In this document: in pieces, positions 16,426-24,680 of the stretch
Layout of the letters: each line of letters starts with the position of its first letter
How positions within the stretch are numbered: position 1 is the stretch's first letter
Assembly: GCF_009208555.1 (NCBI RefSeq)
Contig: NZ_WFLI01000040.1
Span: forward strand, 1-54,538
DNA length: 54,538 bases
Origin: Janthinobacterium violaceinigrum
Lineage (GTDB): Bacteria; Pseudomonadota; Gammaproteobacteria; Burkholderiales; Burkholderiaceae_D
Direction: 5' to 3'
Notes under the pieces: model-generated
What the model saw: only the letters and a program-made list of their open reading frames with translations
Databases searched by the model: none
Told to the model about the DNA's origin: nothing
Made by a program: the position numbers and the translations under genes

Positions 16426-16453
16426 ATTATCCTCATGATATGCGAGTTGGCAA
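16426..16453 (-). promoter_or_regulatory. Sigma-70-type promoter of the diguanylate cyclase gene
   Basis: On the minus strand TTGCCA (16448-16453), a 16-nt spacer and GATAAT (16426-16431) form a good sigma-70 promoter 29 bp before the start codon. This suggests housekeeping rather than FliA-dependent expression. Confidence 0.65.
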
Positions 16454-16526
16454 AGAACTTATTGTGCGAGAAGCAAGGAGAAGTCCTGTCAATTCGCCCG
16501 ATGCCAGCGGGCATGCCGCTTTGCCG

Positions 16527-17174
16527 TCAATCCACCAGCTGGTTGCGGATGGCGTAATGCGTCAGTTCGGCGCTGTTCTTGAGCTTCATCTTGACCAGCA
16601 GGCGGGCGCGGTATTCGCTGACGGTTTTCACGGACAGTTTGAGCTCTTCGGCGATGGCGCCCACGGCCTTGCCCGAGGCGATCATAACCAGCGTCTGGTA
16701 TTCGCGGTCCGACAAGGTGTCGTGCAAGGCCGTTTCGTGGTCTTCGCCCACCGTGTTGGCCAGTTCCTGCGCCAGCGAGGCGCTGATGTATTTCAAACCT
16801 TGCGCCACCTGGCGGATGGCCGTGACCAGTTCGCGCGGCGCACTCTGTTTCGTCAGGTAGCCGGCCGCGCCCGCCTTGAGCGAACGGATCGCGTACTGGT
16901 CTTCGCGGTGCATGGAGAGCATCAGCACGGCCAGTTCCGGCTTTTCCTTCTTGATCTGCTTGAGTACCTCGATGCCGCTGCGGTCGGGCAAGGAGATGTC
17001 GAGCAGCAACACCTGGCATTTCGAGCCACGGAACAGCTTGATGGCGTCGTGGCCATTTTCGGCTTCGCCGGCAACGATGATGTCGCGCGTATCGGCGAGG
17101 ATTTGCTTCAAGCCTTCGCGCACGATCGCATGATCGTCGGCGATGAATACCCGGATGGTGGCTTTTTCTTTCAT
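16527..17174 (-). CDS. NarL/FixJ-type response regulator
   Basis: The 215-residue regulator has an N-terminal receiver domain with the acidic pair D13-D14 and phospho-acceptor D59 (LLLDISLPDRSG). The switch Ser is in MLSMHRED and the conserved Lys in GYLTKQSAP. The C-terminal LuxR-type helix-turn-helix spans about 148-210 (LSDREYQTLVMIASGKAVGA, VKTVSEYRARLLVKM). It lies 52 bp downstream of the histidine kinase gene in the same direction and is its evident partner. Target genes cannot be read from the sequence; the neighbouring cyclase gene is a candidate. Confidence 0.95.
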   Translation of the reverse strand: MKEKATIRVFIADDHAIVREGLKQILADTRDIIVAGEAENGHDAIKLFRGSKCQVLLLDISLPDRSGIEVLKQIKKEKPELAVLMLSMHREDQYAIRSLKAGAAGYLTKQSAPRELVTAIRQVAQGLKYISASLAQELANTVGEDHETALHDTLSDREYQTLVMIASGKAVGAIAEELKLSVKTVSEYRARLLVKMKLKNSAELTHYAIRNQLVD

Positions 17175-17226
17175 GACTGCGTTGTTTCCTATCTGAATCC
17201 CTGCGCCCGGCGGCGGCCCTGTGGCC

Positions 17227-18735
17227 TCACGGCGGACCGCTTTGCGCTGGTGCGCTGGCTGCAGCCGCTATTATCGCCTCTCGCGGCGTGGTCAGCCGGA
17301 TTTTTATGCTCAGGATGGTGCCGCCGCCGGGCCCGTCGGCCAGGCTCAGGGTGCCGCCCAGCGCGCTGGCGCGTTCGGCCATGCCGCGGATGCCGAACGA
17401 TTGCGGCTTGGCCCGGTCGGACAGGCGCATGCCCACGCCATTGTCGGCTATCGACAGGCTGATGTGCTGGCGTTGCCGGGCCAGGCGCACGCTGACCTTG
17501 CTGGCCTGCGCATGCTTGGCGATATTCGTCAGCGCCTCCTGGGCAATGCGGAACAGGCTGGTTGCCTGGTCCAGCTCCAGTTCGATATGCTGGCGGTTCG
17601 AAATGAACTGGCATTCGATGCCGGCCTGGCGCGCAAATTCCTTCACCTGCCAGTCCAGCGCGGCGACCAGGCCCAGGTCCAGCATGGACGGACGCAAGTC
17701 CAGCGAAATGCGGTGCACGGCATCGATGCTGCGGTCGACCAGGGCGTCGACATAATCGGCCTTTTCCTGCAGCAGCGGGTCGTCCGGCGGCAGGCGGCGC
17801 GCCAGCATGGCCAGCGCCATCTTGATCGCCGTCAAATTGCCGCCCAGGTCATCGTGCAGCTCGCGCGCCAGGCGCGTGCGTTCATGTTCCTTGACCTTGT
17901 CGATATGCGCCGTCAGCTCGGCCAGGCGGGCGCGCGACTGGCGCACTTCGATCTGTTCCAGCCGGCTTTCCGTGATATTCGTCATGATGCCTTCCCACTG
18001 CACCGTGCCGTCGGCCAGCGCGCGCGGCGTGGAGCGCAGGTTGATCCATTTGACGTCTTTCCAGGCATCGATCCAGATGCGGCCTTCCCAGTTCCAGCTC
18101 CACAAGGCGTTCTTTGAAGCCAGCATCGACTCCAGGTACGAGGCGCGGTCGTCGGCCAGGATCAGCTGGTAGAACAGTTCCGGGCGCGCGTGCAGCTGTG
18201 CCGGCCCCAGACCCAGCAGGGCCTGGCAGCCATCGCTGAGGTAGGGAAAGGCGGCGCTGCCATCCGCATGCAGGCAGAACTGGTACACGAGGCCCGGCGT
18301 ATTCGAGACGATGGCGTTGAAGCGCGACTGCACCTGCGCCAGGGCGGCGGCCGTTGCCTGCGGCGTGCGCAAGTCCTCGCCCTCGGCCAAGAGCAGGGCG
18401 CGTCCCTGGCGGCTGGCGCGCGACAGGTGCAGGCTGAGCGAATACAGACTGCCATCGCGGCGCCGCTGCTGCACATGCAGCAGGGTTTGCGCGCCGATGC
18501 TGTCGTCCAGGCCCGCCAGCACGGCGGCCAGCTGCTGCGCCTCGAGCTGCGGCGCCAGGGTGAACGGCGTCATCGCCCGCAATTCCTTGCGCGCATACTG
18601 CAAGTTGTCGCAGGCGGCATCGTTGGCATCCAGCAATTGCAAGCTGGCCGCGTCGTACAGGTAGATTTCCGGTGCCGCCGCGCGCATGGCGGGCGCCAGC
18701 CGGGGAGTGTCGTGCATGGAGTGGCCTTTCTTCAT
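17227..18735 (-). CDS. Cytoplasmic two-PAS sensor histidine kinase (HisKA_3 / NarX-type core)
   Basis: The 502-residue kinase has no transmembrane segment. Two PAS-like domains lie at about residues 20-120 and 135-260; the second has a PAC-like end (WINLRSTPRALADGTVQWEG). The HisKA_3 dimerisation helix contains the phospho-acceptor H294 (LARELHDDLGGNLTAIK). The HATPase_c domain shows the N box, G1 (DNGVGM) and G2 (FGIRGMAERA). The ATG at 18735 shares one base with the stop codon of the membrane-protein gene upstream. An internal ATG at 18717 (MHDTPRL) has a better ribosome site (GAAAGG) and may be the real start. The signal is unknown; the lack of membrane segments implies an intracellular cue. 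Confidence 0.94.
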   Translation of the reverse strand: MKKGHSMHDTPRLAPAMRAAAPEIYLYDAASLQLLDANDAACDNLQYARKELRAMTPFTLAPQLEAQQLAAVLAGLDDSIGAQTLLHVQQRRRDGSLYSLSLHLSRASRQGRALLLAEGEDLRTPQATAAALAQVQSRFNAIVSNTPGLVYQFCLHADGSAAFPYLSDGCQALLGLGPAQLHARPELFYQLILADDRASYLESMLASKNALWSWNWEGRIWIDAWKDVKWINLRSTPRALADGTVQWEGIMTNITESRLEQIEVRQSRARLAELTAHIDKVKEHERTRLARELHDDLGGNLTAIKMALAMLARRLPPDDPLLQEKADYVDALVDRSIDAVHRISLDLRPSMLDLGLVAALDWQVKEFARQAGIECQFISNRQHIELELDQATSLFRIAQEALTNIAKHAQASKVSVRLARQRQHISLSIADNGVGMRLSDRAKPQSFGIRGMAERASALGGTLSLADGPGGGTILSIKIRLTTPREAIIAAAASAPAQSGPP

Positions 18736-19322
18736 CAGCGGCGGGCGCGCCAGAAGGCGGCAAAGCGGCGCAGCACCCGTGCCGGGCGGGAATTATGGCG
18801 GCCTGGCGTGCCCTTGCGCAGGCGCTGCCACCAGGCGCGGCGGGCGCGGCCCAGCGCGGCCGACAGGCGGCTGACGCGGCGCCATGGGCGCGTGGCGCGC
18901 AGGCGGGCGATCCAGCGGTCCTTGGTTTCCATGAACAGGCCATGCCAGCGCGCAAACCACGGCAAACTGAGCAGGGTGGGGCGCGTCAGGCTGTACAGGC
19001 GGGCCACGGCGGCAGCGCCGCCCAGCTTGGCGATGACGATCACGCCGATGCCGGAAAACGCATGGCCGCGCGCGATCGCCAGCAGGGCCAGCAGCTTGAC
19101 GGGAAACAGCAGCACGGCCGGCAGCACGAAGATGGCCAGCGCCCAGTACGGCGGCAGGCGCTTGATCCACGCTTCCAGCGCATGCAGGGGCGGAAATTGC
19201 GCCACCACCTGCATGATGCGTGCGCCCGTCGCCCACAGCCATTCCTCGATCAGCAGGAAGATGGCGGCCAGGTAGACCAGCGGCGCGAACAGCCAGCGCC
19301 TGACTCTGTAGAATTTTTTCAT
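18735..19322 (-). CDS. Conserved membrane protein of unknown function
   Basis: The product is 195 residues. I do not recognise a named family. Two or three hydrophobic segments lie in the first half: about 9-30 (WLFAPLVYLAAIFLLIEEWL), 60-85 (YWALAIFVLPAVLLFPVKLL) and a weaker one after it. The last 70 residues are very rich in Arg (RLRATRPWRRVSRLS, RRFAAFWRARR), giving a basic cytoplasmic tail. The start at 19322 is chosen because GGAG lies four bases before the ATG. Its stop codon shares a base with the kinase start, so the two are co-translated. It could be a membrane anchor or accessory of that kinase. Confidence 0.8.
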   Translation of the reverse strand: MKKFYRVRRWLFAPLVYLAAIFLLIEEWLWATGARIMQVVAQFPPLHALEAWIKRLPPYWALAIFVLPAVLLFPVKLLALLAIARGHAFSGIGVIVIAKLGGAAAVARLYSLTRPTLLSLPWFARWHGLFMETKDRWIARLRATRPWRRVSRLSAALGRARRAWWQRLRKGTPGRHNSRPARVLRRFAAFWRARR

Positions 19323-19425
19323 CCGTCTCCGTGTGCGGCGCAGGTTTGCCGCGATTGCCACGATGATACGTCAAAAAAGCCCGTTTGCCCCCGCATTGGG
19401 TGTGCCCGAGCCTCCCTGGCGGGGC

Positions 19426-19431
19426 TACAAT
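19426..19431 (+). promoter_or_regulatory. Extended -10-like TACAAT immediately before greB
   Basis: TACAAT ends six bases before the greB ATG. If it is used, the transcript would start at or next to the A of the ATG, giving a leaderless mRNA. No strong -35 element is seen at the correct distance. Confidence 0.4.
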
Positions 19432-19437
19432 AGGCAG

Positions 19438-20004
19438 ATGAATAAAGCCTTTGTAAAAGAATCGGACAACGACGACGATGAGGAAGCGGCCGCGCTGGCG
19501 CTGGCCATTCCCGCGGGCGCCAAGAACTACATCACGCCGGCCGGCTACCAGCGCATCAAGGATGAGCTGCTGCAGCTGATCGACGTCGACCGTCCGGAAG
19601 TGGTGCGCATCGTGCATTGGGCGGCGTCGAATGGCGATCGTTCGGAAAATGGCGACTATATCTACGGCAAGCGGCGCCTGCGCGAAATCGACCGCCGCAT
19701 CCGCTTTCTCACCAAGCGCATGGACCTGGCCGCCATCGTCGATCCCAGCGTGCACCATGGCAACGACCAGGTGTTTTTCGGCGCCACCGTAACCTACCGC
19801 ACCAGCGACGGCGAAACGCACACCATCACCATCGTCGGCATCGATGAATTCGACCCCCTGAACGGCAAGATCAGCTGGGTCTCGCCCATGGCCCGCACCA
19901 TCACCAAGGCGCGCGAGGGTGACGTGATCACCCTCAACACGCCGCTGGGCGAGCAGGAGCTGGAATTGCTGGAAGTGACGTATCCGGCGCCGGGGGAGGG
20001 GTAG
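19438..20004 (+). CDS. greB: Transcription elongation factor GreB
   Basis: The 188-residue factor enters the RNA polymerase secondary channel and stimulates cleavage of backtracked transcripts. The N-terminal coiled coil has the acidic tip and family motif NGDRSENGDYIYGKRRLREI; the C-terminal FKBP-like domain has VFFGATVTYRTSDGE and the ending GDVITLNTPLGEQELELLEV. An acidic N-terminal extension (ESDNDDDEEAA) precedes the core. ATG 19438 is used because in-frame upstream sequence does not look like protein. There is no Shine-Dalgarno and a -10-like box lies immediately upstream. It is divergent from the membrane-protein gene. Confidence 0.95.
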   Translation: MNKAFVKESDNDDDEEAAALALAIPAGAKNYITPAGYQRIKDELLQLIDVDRPEVVRIVHWAASNGDRSENGDYIYGKRRLREIDRRIRFLTKRMDLAAIVDPSVHHGNDQVFFGATVTYRTSDGETHTITIVGIDEFDPLNGKISWVSPMARTITKAREGDVITLNTPLGEQELELLEVTYPAPGEG

Positions 20005-20027
20005 TTTGCGGTGGCGCAGGGCGGGCG

Positions 20028-20043
20028 CTGACAGGCCTGTCAG
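20028..20043. repeat. 16-bp perfect palindrome upstream of the RAYT gene
   Basis: CTGACAGGCCTGTCAG lies between greB and the RAYT gene, 24 bp past the greB stop codon. It could be part of a greB terminator (a short CTTTT follows 8 bp later) or a transposase recognition structure. Confidence 0.6.
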
Positions 20044-20072
20044 GCTGGGGCTTTTCCTGATGGGAGTGTCTC

Positions 20073-20714
20073 ATGGCCCGCGTCCAGCGTTTGTTTATGC
20101 CGGGCATGCCCTTGCATGTGGTGCAGCGTGGGGCGGATAGGCAAGTTTGCTTCTTTGAATCCGCCGATTGTCTCTGGTATTTGCAGCAATTACAACGCCA
20201 CTCGCGTACGCAAGGCTGCGCGTTGCATGCCTATGTGCTGATGACGAATCATGTGCATTTGCTGCTCTCTGCGGATAGTGTCCGGGCTGCCTCGCGCATG
20301 ATGAAGGCCTTGGGGCAGGAGTACGCTCACTACATCAACTGGCGTTACCGTCGTACCGGGCCGCTATGGGATGGGCGCTACAAGTCCTGTGTCGTACAGG
20401 ATACGACCTATCTGCTGGTATGCCAGCGTTATATTGAACTCAATCCCGTGCGTGCCGGCATGGTGCGCTATCCGGGGCATTACCGCTGGTCCAGCTATCG
20501 GTGCAATGCCGAGGGGAAGGACGATGCCTTGGTCCAGCCACATTCACTGTATTTCAGCATGGGGAAAAACCAGGGAGAGCGGCGGCACGCCTATGCCGCT
20601 TTATTTCATGCCGATGAGGAAGTAGCGCGGCAGGCTTTGCGTGCTGCCAGCCGTGGCAATGGGGCGGTGGGAAGTGACGAGTTTGTGAGGGAATTGCAAA
20701 CCCGTAAAGCGTAA
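20073..20714 (+). CDS. REP-associated tyrosine transposase (RAYT, Y1_Tnp/TnpA-REP)
   Basis: The 213-residue protein is a single-strand-specific HUH nuclease of the Y1 family. The metal-binding HVH is at residues 60-62 (AYVLMTNHVHLLL) and the probable catalytic Tyr is Y120 (CQRYIELNPVRAGMV), with the family segment GPLWDGRYKSC between. In known systems RAYTs are domesticated, single-copy relatives of IS200/IS605 transposases that act on REP/REPIN hairpins. The gene is inserted between greB and convergent spoT. It is followed by a 12-bp perfect REP-like hairpin at 20720-20746 and preceded by a 16-bp perfect palindrome at 20028-20043. All catalytic motifs are intact. Confidence 0.93.
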   Translation: MARVQRLFMPGMPLHVVQRGADRQVCFFESADCLWYLQQLQRHSRTQGCALHAYVLMTNHVHLLLSADSVRAASRMMKALGQEYAHYINWRYRRTGPLWDGRYKSCVVQDTTYLLVCQRYIELNPVRAGMVRYPGHYRWSSYRCNAEGKDDALVQPHSLYFSMGKNQGERRHAYAALFHADEEVARQALRAASRGNGAVGSDEFVRELQTRKA

Positions 20715-20719
20715 GGGCC

Positions 20720-20746
20720 GGGGTCGGACCCTGAGGGTCCGACCCC
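20720..20746. repeat. REP-like hairpin after the RAYT gene
   Basis: GGGGTCGGACCC (20720-20731), loop TGA, GGGTCCGACCCC (20735-20746) form a perfect 12-bp stem. It lies 5 bp past the RAYT stop codon and 17 bp before the convergent spoT end. It shares the GTCGGA core with the REPIN at 47444-47543. It may also block read-through between the convergent genes. Confidence 0.8.
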
Positions 20747-20763
20747 AGTCTTTGCCTGGGGGT

Positions 20764-23052
20764 TTAATTACGTTCGCGCAAGATGCGGTTGACGCCGGCG
20801 ACGCGGCGCACATTGCGCAGCAGGGCGGCCAGGTGGACGCGGTCCTTGACCTGCACGGTGAAGCGCAGCTGGTCGAGGACGTTGTCCTTGTCTTCGTCCA
20901 TGCCCACATAGATGATGTTGGCATCCGATTCACCGATTTCGGCGGCCACGCGTGCCAGGATGCCCCGCTCGCTGTTGATCAGTACCTTGATGCGGCAGTC
21001 GAAACGGCGGTTCAGTTCGGTTCCCCAGCGCACGGCGATCCAGCGGTCCGGTTCCTTGGCGCGCTGGCGTTTTGCCTGCGAGCAGTCGCTCGTGTGCACG
21101 AGCAAGCCCTGGTCGCGGCGCAGCTGGCCGATGATCTGGTCGCCCGGTATCGGCAGGCAGCACGGCGCCAGCTGCACGGAGACGCCTTCGCTGCCGCAGA
21201 TGGTGACAGGGTCGAGTTCGCTGCCGCTATTGTGTTCCACGGGCATGCTGGCCGCTTCGCCACCGATCAGGCCGAAGATGTGGCGCGCCACCAAGGTGGC
21301 CATGCGCTTGCCGATGCCGATGTCCGCGTACAGCTCGTCCATGGAATTGGCGCTCGATTCGTTGAGCAGGCGTTCGACCAGCGGCGCAGGCAGGTCGGCG
21401 TCGATGTTCAGGGTTTGCAGCGCCTGCGACAGCAGTTGCTGGCCCAGCGCGATCGATTCAGGCAGGTTGATCGTGCGCAAATGGTGGCGGATGGCCGAAC
21501 GGGCCTTGCCGGTGCGCACGAACGACAGCCACGTGGGGCTGGGGCGCGACGAGGAATCGGTGATGATTTCCACGATGTCGCCATTGTGCAGCTCGGTGCG
21601 CAGGGGTGAGGTTTCGTTGTTGATCTTCACGGCCACCGTCTGGTCGCCGATGCCCGTATGGATCGAGTAGGCGAAGTCGATGGCCGTGGCGCCGCGCGGC
21701 AGGGCGATGATCTTCGACTTTGGCGTAAACACGTAGACGGAATCGGGGAACAGGTCGACCTTGACGTGTTCGAGGAATTCGGCCGAGTCGCCCGTCTGCT
21801 GCTGGATGTCGAGCAGGGATTGCAGCCAGGCATGCGTGCGCTGCTGCAAGTCGGACGGGTTCGATTCGCCGCTCTTGTACAGCCAGTGCGCCGCCACGCC
21901 CGATTCGGCCGTGCGGTGCATTTCCTGCGTGCGGATCTGGAATTCGACGGGCGTGCCGTAGGGACCGATGACGGTCGTGTGCAGCGACTGGTAGCCGTTC
22001 AGCTTGCGGATCGCGATGTAATCCTTGAACTTGCCCGGCATGGGCTTGTACAGGCTGTGCAGGGTGCCCAGGGTCACGTAACAGTCGGCAAAGCTGCCCA
22101 CCACCACGCGGAAGCCGTACACGTCCAGCACTTGCGAGAACGACAAATGCTTGCTGCGCATCTTTTTATAGATGTCGTACAGGGTCTTTTCGCGGCCCGT
22201 GACGTCGGCCTCGAGTTCGGCCATGGACAAGGTGCTTTTCACCGCTTCCATGATCTTGTTGACCACTTCGCGCCGGTTGCCGCGCGCCGCCTTGACGGCT
22301 TTCGCCAGGGTGCGGTAGCGCATCGGGTACAGGTGCGAGAACGACAGGTCCTGCAGTTCGTGATAAATATTGTTCAGGCCGAGGCGGTGCGCGATCGGCA
22401 CGTACACTTCCATGGTCTCGCTGGCGATGCGGCGCTTTTTTGCCGCCGTCATGAAGTCCAGGGTGCGCATATTGTGCAGGCGGTCGGCCAGCTTGATCAG
22501 GATCACGCGCACGTCGGAGGCCATGGCCAGCAGCATCTTGCGGAAGTTTTCCGCCTGCGCTTCGATCTGGCTCTGGAATTCGATCTTTTCCAGCTTCGAC
22601 AGGCCGTCGACCAGGTGCGCCACGGGCGCGCCGAAGCGCTCGATCAACTCTTCCTTCTTGACGTCCTGGTCTTCCATCACGTCATGCAGCAGGGCGGCCA
22701 TGATGGCTTGCGCGTCGAGCTTCCAGTCGGCGCAGATTTCCGCGACGGCGATCGGATGCGAGATATACGGCTCGCCCGAGCGGCGCATCTGGCCCAGGTG
22801 CATCTCGTCGGAGAAGCGGTAGGCTTCCTTGACTTTTTTCAGGTCGGCGGGAGACAGGTATTCGGCCAGCTTGTCGGCCAGGTGGCTGACGGAAGCGACG
22901 CCCAGCGCTGGCGCTGCGGGAGTGCCGCCTGCGGGGGCGCTGGCGGCGGACGTGCCGGCACCGGGCGCGGAAGCACCCTGTGGTTTTGCCGCCTGGCGCG
23001 GGGCCAGGGGCGGCAGTGCTGCAGAAGTCGTGTCGGCTGGGGTCAGACTCAT
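20764..23052 (-). CDS. spoT: Bifunctional (p)ppGpp synthetase/hydrolase SpoT/Rsh
   Basis: The 762-residue RelA/SpoT homologue has, in order, an HD hydrolase domain with an intact HDVMED motif at 123-128, a synthetase domain (GKFKDYIA, NGYQSLHTTV), a TGS domain (VYVFTPKSKIIALPRGATAI), a helical linker with a Cys-rich part (LAPCCLPIPGD), and a C-terminal ACT domain. The synthetase motif KFKD is of the positively charged type of bifunctional enzymes, not the acidic EXDD of RelA. An unusual Ala/Gly/Pro-rich N-terminal extension covers residues 1-55. It belongs to the gmk-rpoZ-spoT block. Confidence 0.97.
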   Translation of the reverse strand: MSLTPADTTSAALPPLAPRQAAKPQGASAPGAGTSAASAPAGGTPAAPALGVASVSHLADKLAEYLSPADLKKVKEAYRFSDEMHLGQMRRSGEPYISHPIAVAEICADWKLDAQAIMAALLHDVMEDQDVKKEELIERFGAPVAHLVDGLSKLEKIEFQSQIEAQAENFRKMLLAMASDVRVILIKLADRLHNMRTLDFMTAAKKRRIASETMEVYVPIAHRLGLNNIYHELQDLSFSHLYPMRYRTLAKAVKAARGNRREVVNKIMEAVKSTLSMAELEADVTGREKTLYDIYKKMRSKHLSFSQVLDVYGFRVVVGSFADCYVTLGTLHSLYKPMPGKFKDYIAIRKLNGYQSLHTTVIGPYGTPVEFQIRTQEMHRTAESGVAAHWLYKSGESNPSDLQQRTHAWLQSLLDIQQQTGDSAEFLEHVKVDLFPDSVYVFTPKSKIIALPRGATAIDFAYSIHTGIGDQTVAVKINNETSPLRTELHNGDIVEIITDSSSRPSPTWLSFVRTGKARSAIRHHLRTINLPESIALGQQLLSQALQTLNIDADLPAPLVERLLNESSANSMDELYADIGIGKRMATLVARHIFGLIGGEAASMPVEHNSGSELDPVTICGSEGVSVQLAPCCLPIPGDQIIGQLRRDQGLLVHTSDCSQAKRQRAKEPDRWIAVRWGTELNRRFDCRIKVLINSERGILARVAAEIGESDANIIYVGMDEDKDNVLDQLRFTVQVKDRVHLAALLRNVRRVAGVNRILRERN

Positions 23053-23134
23053 AAAACGTCGCGTTGCTTCACAGTGTGAATAAAGGATACGGTAGAACCA
23101 GGGGTCAGCACTGTTCCGGCACGCGGCTTCCCAA

Positions 23135-23338
23135 TTACATCGGGACCTTTTTCAGCATTTCGATGCCGACTTTACCGGCAGCGATTTCACGCAGTGCGAC
23201 AACGGTAGGCTTGTCCTTGGCTTCCACCTTAGGGGTGTGGCCTTGCAACAACTGACGTGCGCGGTACGTTGCAGCCAGGGTCAGCTGAAAGCGGTTAGGG
23301 ATCTGTTTCAGGCAATCTTCGATGGTGATACGGGCCAT
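23135..23338 (-). CDS. rpoZ: RNA polymerase omega subunit
   Basis: The 67-residue protein starts MARITIEDCLKQIPNRFQLT, the typical omega N-terminus, and contains VALREIAAGKVG near its end. Omega binds and stabilises the beta-prime subunit and forms part of a ppGpp site on the polymerase. Start 23338 is set by homology to this invariant N-terminus; AGGAG lies a few bases before it. It lies between gmk and spoT, the conserved order that links (p)ppGpp metabolism and polymerase. Confidence 0.97.
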   Translation of the reverse strand: MARITIEDCLKQIPNRFQLTLAATYRARQLLQGHTPKVEAKDKPTVVALREIAAGKVGIEMLKKVPM

Positions 23339-23391
23339 AGTAACTCCTAATAGTGGTGCGTGGCGCTGTGTGAACTGGCGTGCCGAGACGA

Positions 23392-24030
23392 TTATTCTGC
23401 GTGCAGGCCCAGCTGGGCGAATAGCGATGCGTTGCGGGCCGCTTGTTGCGCAAACCGGCAACGGGCCGCTCTCACGATCGCGCTCAGTTCGGACAAAGCG
23501 ACCGTAAACTCTTCATTGATAATAACATACTCGAACTCGGGAGCGTGTGCGATTTCGCCGCCGGCCGCCAGCAGGCGGCGCGTGATCACGTGCGGCTCGT
23601 CCTGGCCGCGCTTGTTCAAGCGTTCTTCCAGCGCATCGATCGACGGCGGCAGGATGAAAATGCCGGCCGCGCGGGGGAATTGCTTGCGCACCTGGCGCGC
23701 GCCCTGCCAGTCGATTTCCAGCAGGATATCGGTGCCGGCCAGCATCTGCTGTTCCACCATGATGCGCGAGGTGCCGTAGTAATTGCCATGCACTTCCGCC
23801 CATTCCAGGAATTCGCCCTGGTCGGCGCGCGCGACAAAGTCTTCCGCTGTCGTGAAGTAGTACTCGCGGCCGTGCTGCTCGCCCGGGCGGGGCGCGCGCG
23901 TGGTGGTCGAGATCGACAATTTGATGCCGGGCTCTTGCGCCAGCAATGCATTGACCAGTGTCGATTTGCCGGCGCCCGATGGCGCGGCGACCACGAACAG
24001 GCTGCCGGAGAAGGCGGTAGGGTGGCTCAT
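23392..24030 (-). CDS. gmk: Guanylate kinase
   Basis: The 212-residue enzyme phosphorylates GMP to GDP. The P-loop APSGAGKST is at about residues 16-24, and the GMP-binding region STTTRAPRPGEQHGREYYF follows. The lid and core contain EFLEWAEVHGNYYGT and ILLEIDWQGARQVR. The start at 24030 (MSHPTAFSG) is chosen by family length (about 205-213) and by the GGAAAG site upstream. An in-frame upstream ATG would add 27 unconserved residues. rpoZ follows after 53 bp. Confidence 0.97.
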   Translation of the reverse strand: MSHPTAFSGSLFVVAAPSGAGKSTLVNALLAQEPGIKLSISTTTRAPRPGEQHGREYYFTTAEDFVARADQGEFLEWAEVHGNYYGTSRIMVEQQMLAGTDILLEIDWQGARQVRKQFPRAAGIFILPPSIDALEERLNKRGQDEPHVITRRLLAAGGEIAHAPEFEYVIINEEFTVALSELSAIVRAARCRFAQQAARNASLFAQLGLHAE

Positions 24031-24194
24031 GCGGATCTTTCCATATGCGTGTGATGGCGGCGCCTGCGCTTGCGTGGGCGCCGCCCAATTCGGTATTTTA
24101 CCAAGAGGCAAGGCAGCGAGCCAGTCCCGCGATGCGCATTGCCGCCCCGCTTGCGCATATTTTGCTTGTTATCCTGAAGAAATAGTTATTTAAT

Positions 24195-24224
24195 TTGGAA
24201 TGGTTTTTTCTTAATAATTATTTT
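24195..24224 (+). promoter_or_regulatory. Possible sigma-70 promoter of the DoxX gene
   Basis: TTGGAA (24195-24200), an 18-nt spacer and TATTTT (24219-24224) lie in a very AT-rich stretch just before the doxX-like gene, unlike the surrounding GC-rich DNA. An AGGA ribosome site follows. Confidence 0.45.
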
Positions 24225-24241
24225 AACGACAGGATCAACGC

Positions 24242-24652
24242 ATGAAAAATTTCCCGTTCCTCAGTCCTGCCCAGGCCATGCTCCTGCTGCGCGTGGCCAT
24301 TGCCGTGATGTTCATGGCGCACGCGATCACGCGCATCGCCAATGGCACGATTCCCCGTTTTGCCGGTTTCCTGGAAGACAAGGGTTTTGTCTATGGCCTG
24401 GCCGTCGTGTGGGCGATTACCGTCGTCGAGATCGTTTGCGGCAGTTTGCTGATCGCCGGCAAATACACGCGCTGGGCGGCGGCCGGACTGATGGTGATCT
24501 GCATCGGCGGCATCGCCATCGTGCATGCGGCCAAGGGCTGGTTCGTGGGCGAGCATGGCGCCGGCGGCGTGGAGTACAGCATCGTGCTGTTTGTTGCCTG
24601 CGTCGTCATCGCCGCCGCCGACAAGGGGCGCGCGGGAATCCGCCTGGCCTGA
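24242..24652 (+). CDS. DoxX family membrane protein
   Basis: The 136-residue protein has four predicted membrane helices (about 12-30, 46-67, 73-95 and 105-125) and the DoxX-like features VAIAVMFMAHAITRI and FAGFLEDKGFVYG. The DoxX family includes subunits of oxidoreductase complexes and many proteins of unknown role, so the function is open. It is transcribed against its neighbours. It sits between yicC and gmk, which are commonly adjacent in betaproteobacteria, so it is probably an insertion into that block. Confidence 0.88.
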   Translation: MKNFPFLSPAQAMLLLRVAIAVMFMAHAITRIANGTIPRFAGFLEDKGFVYGLAVVWAITVVEIVCGSLLIAGKYTRWAAAGLMVICIGGIAIVHAAKGWFVGEHGAGGVEYSIVLFVACVVIAAADKGRAGIRLA

Positions 24653-24680
24653 CGCCGGGCTTGCGCATCCTTGCCTGCCC

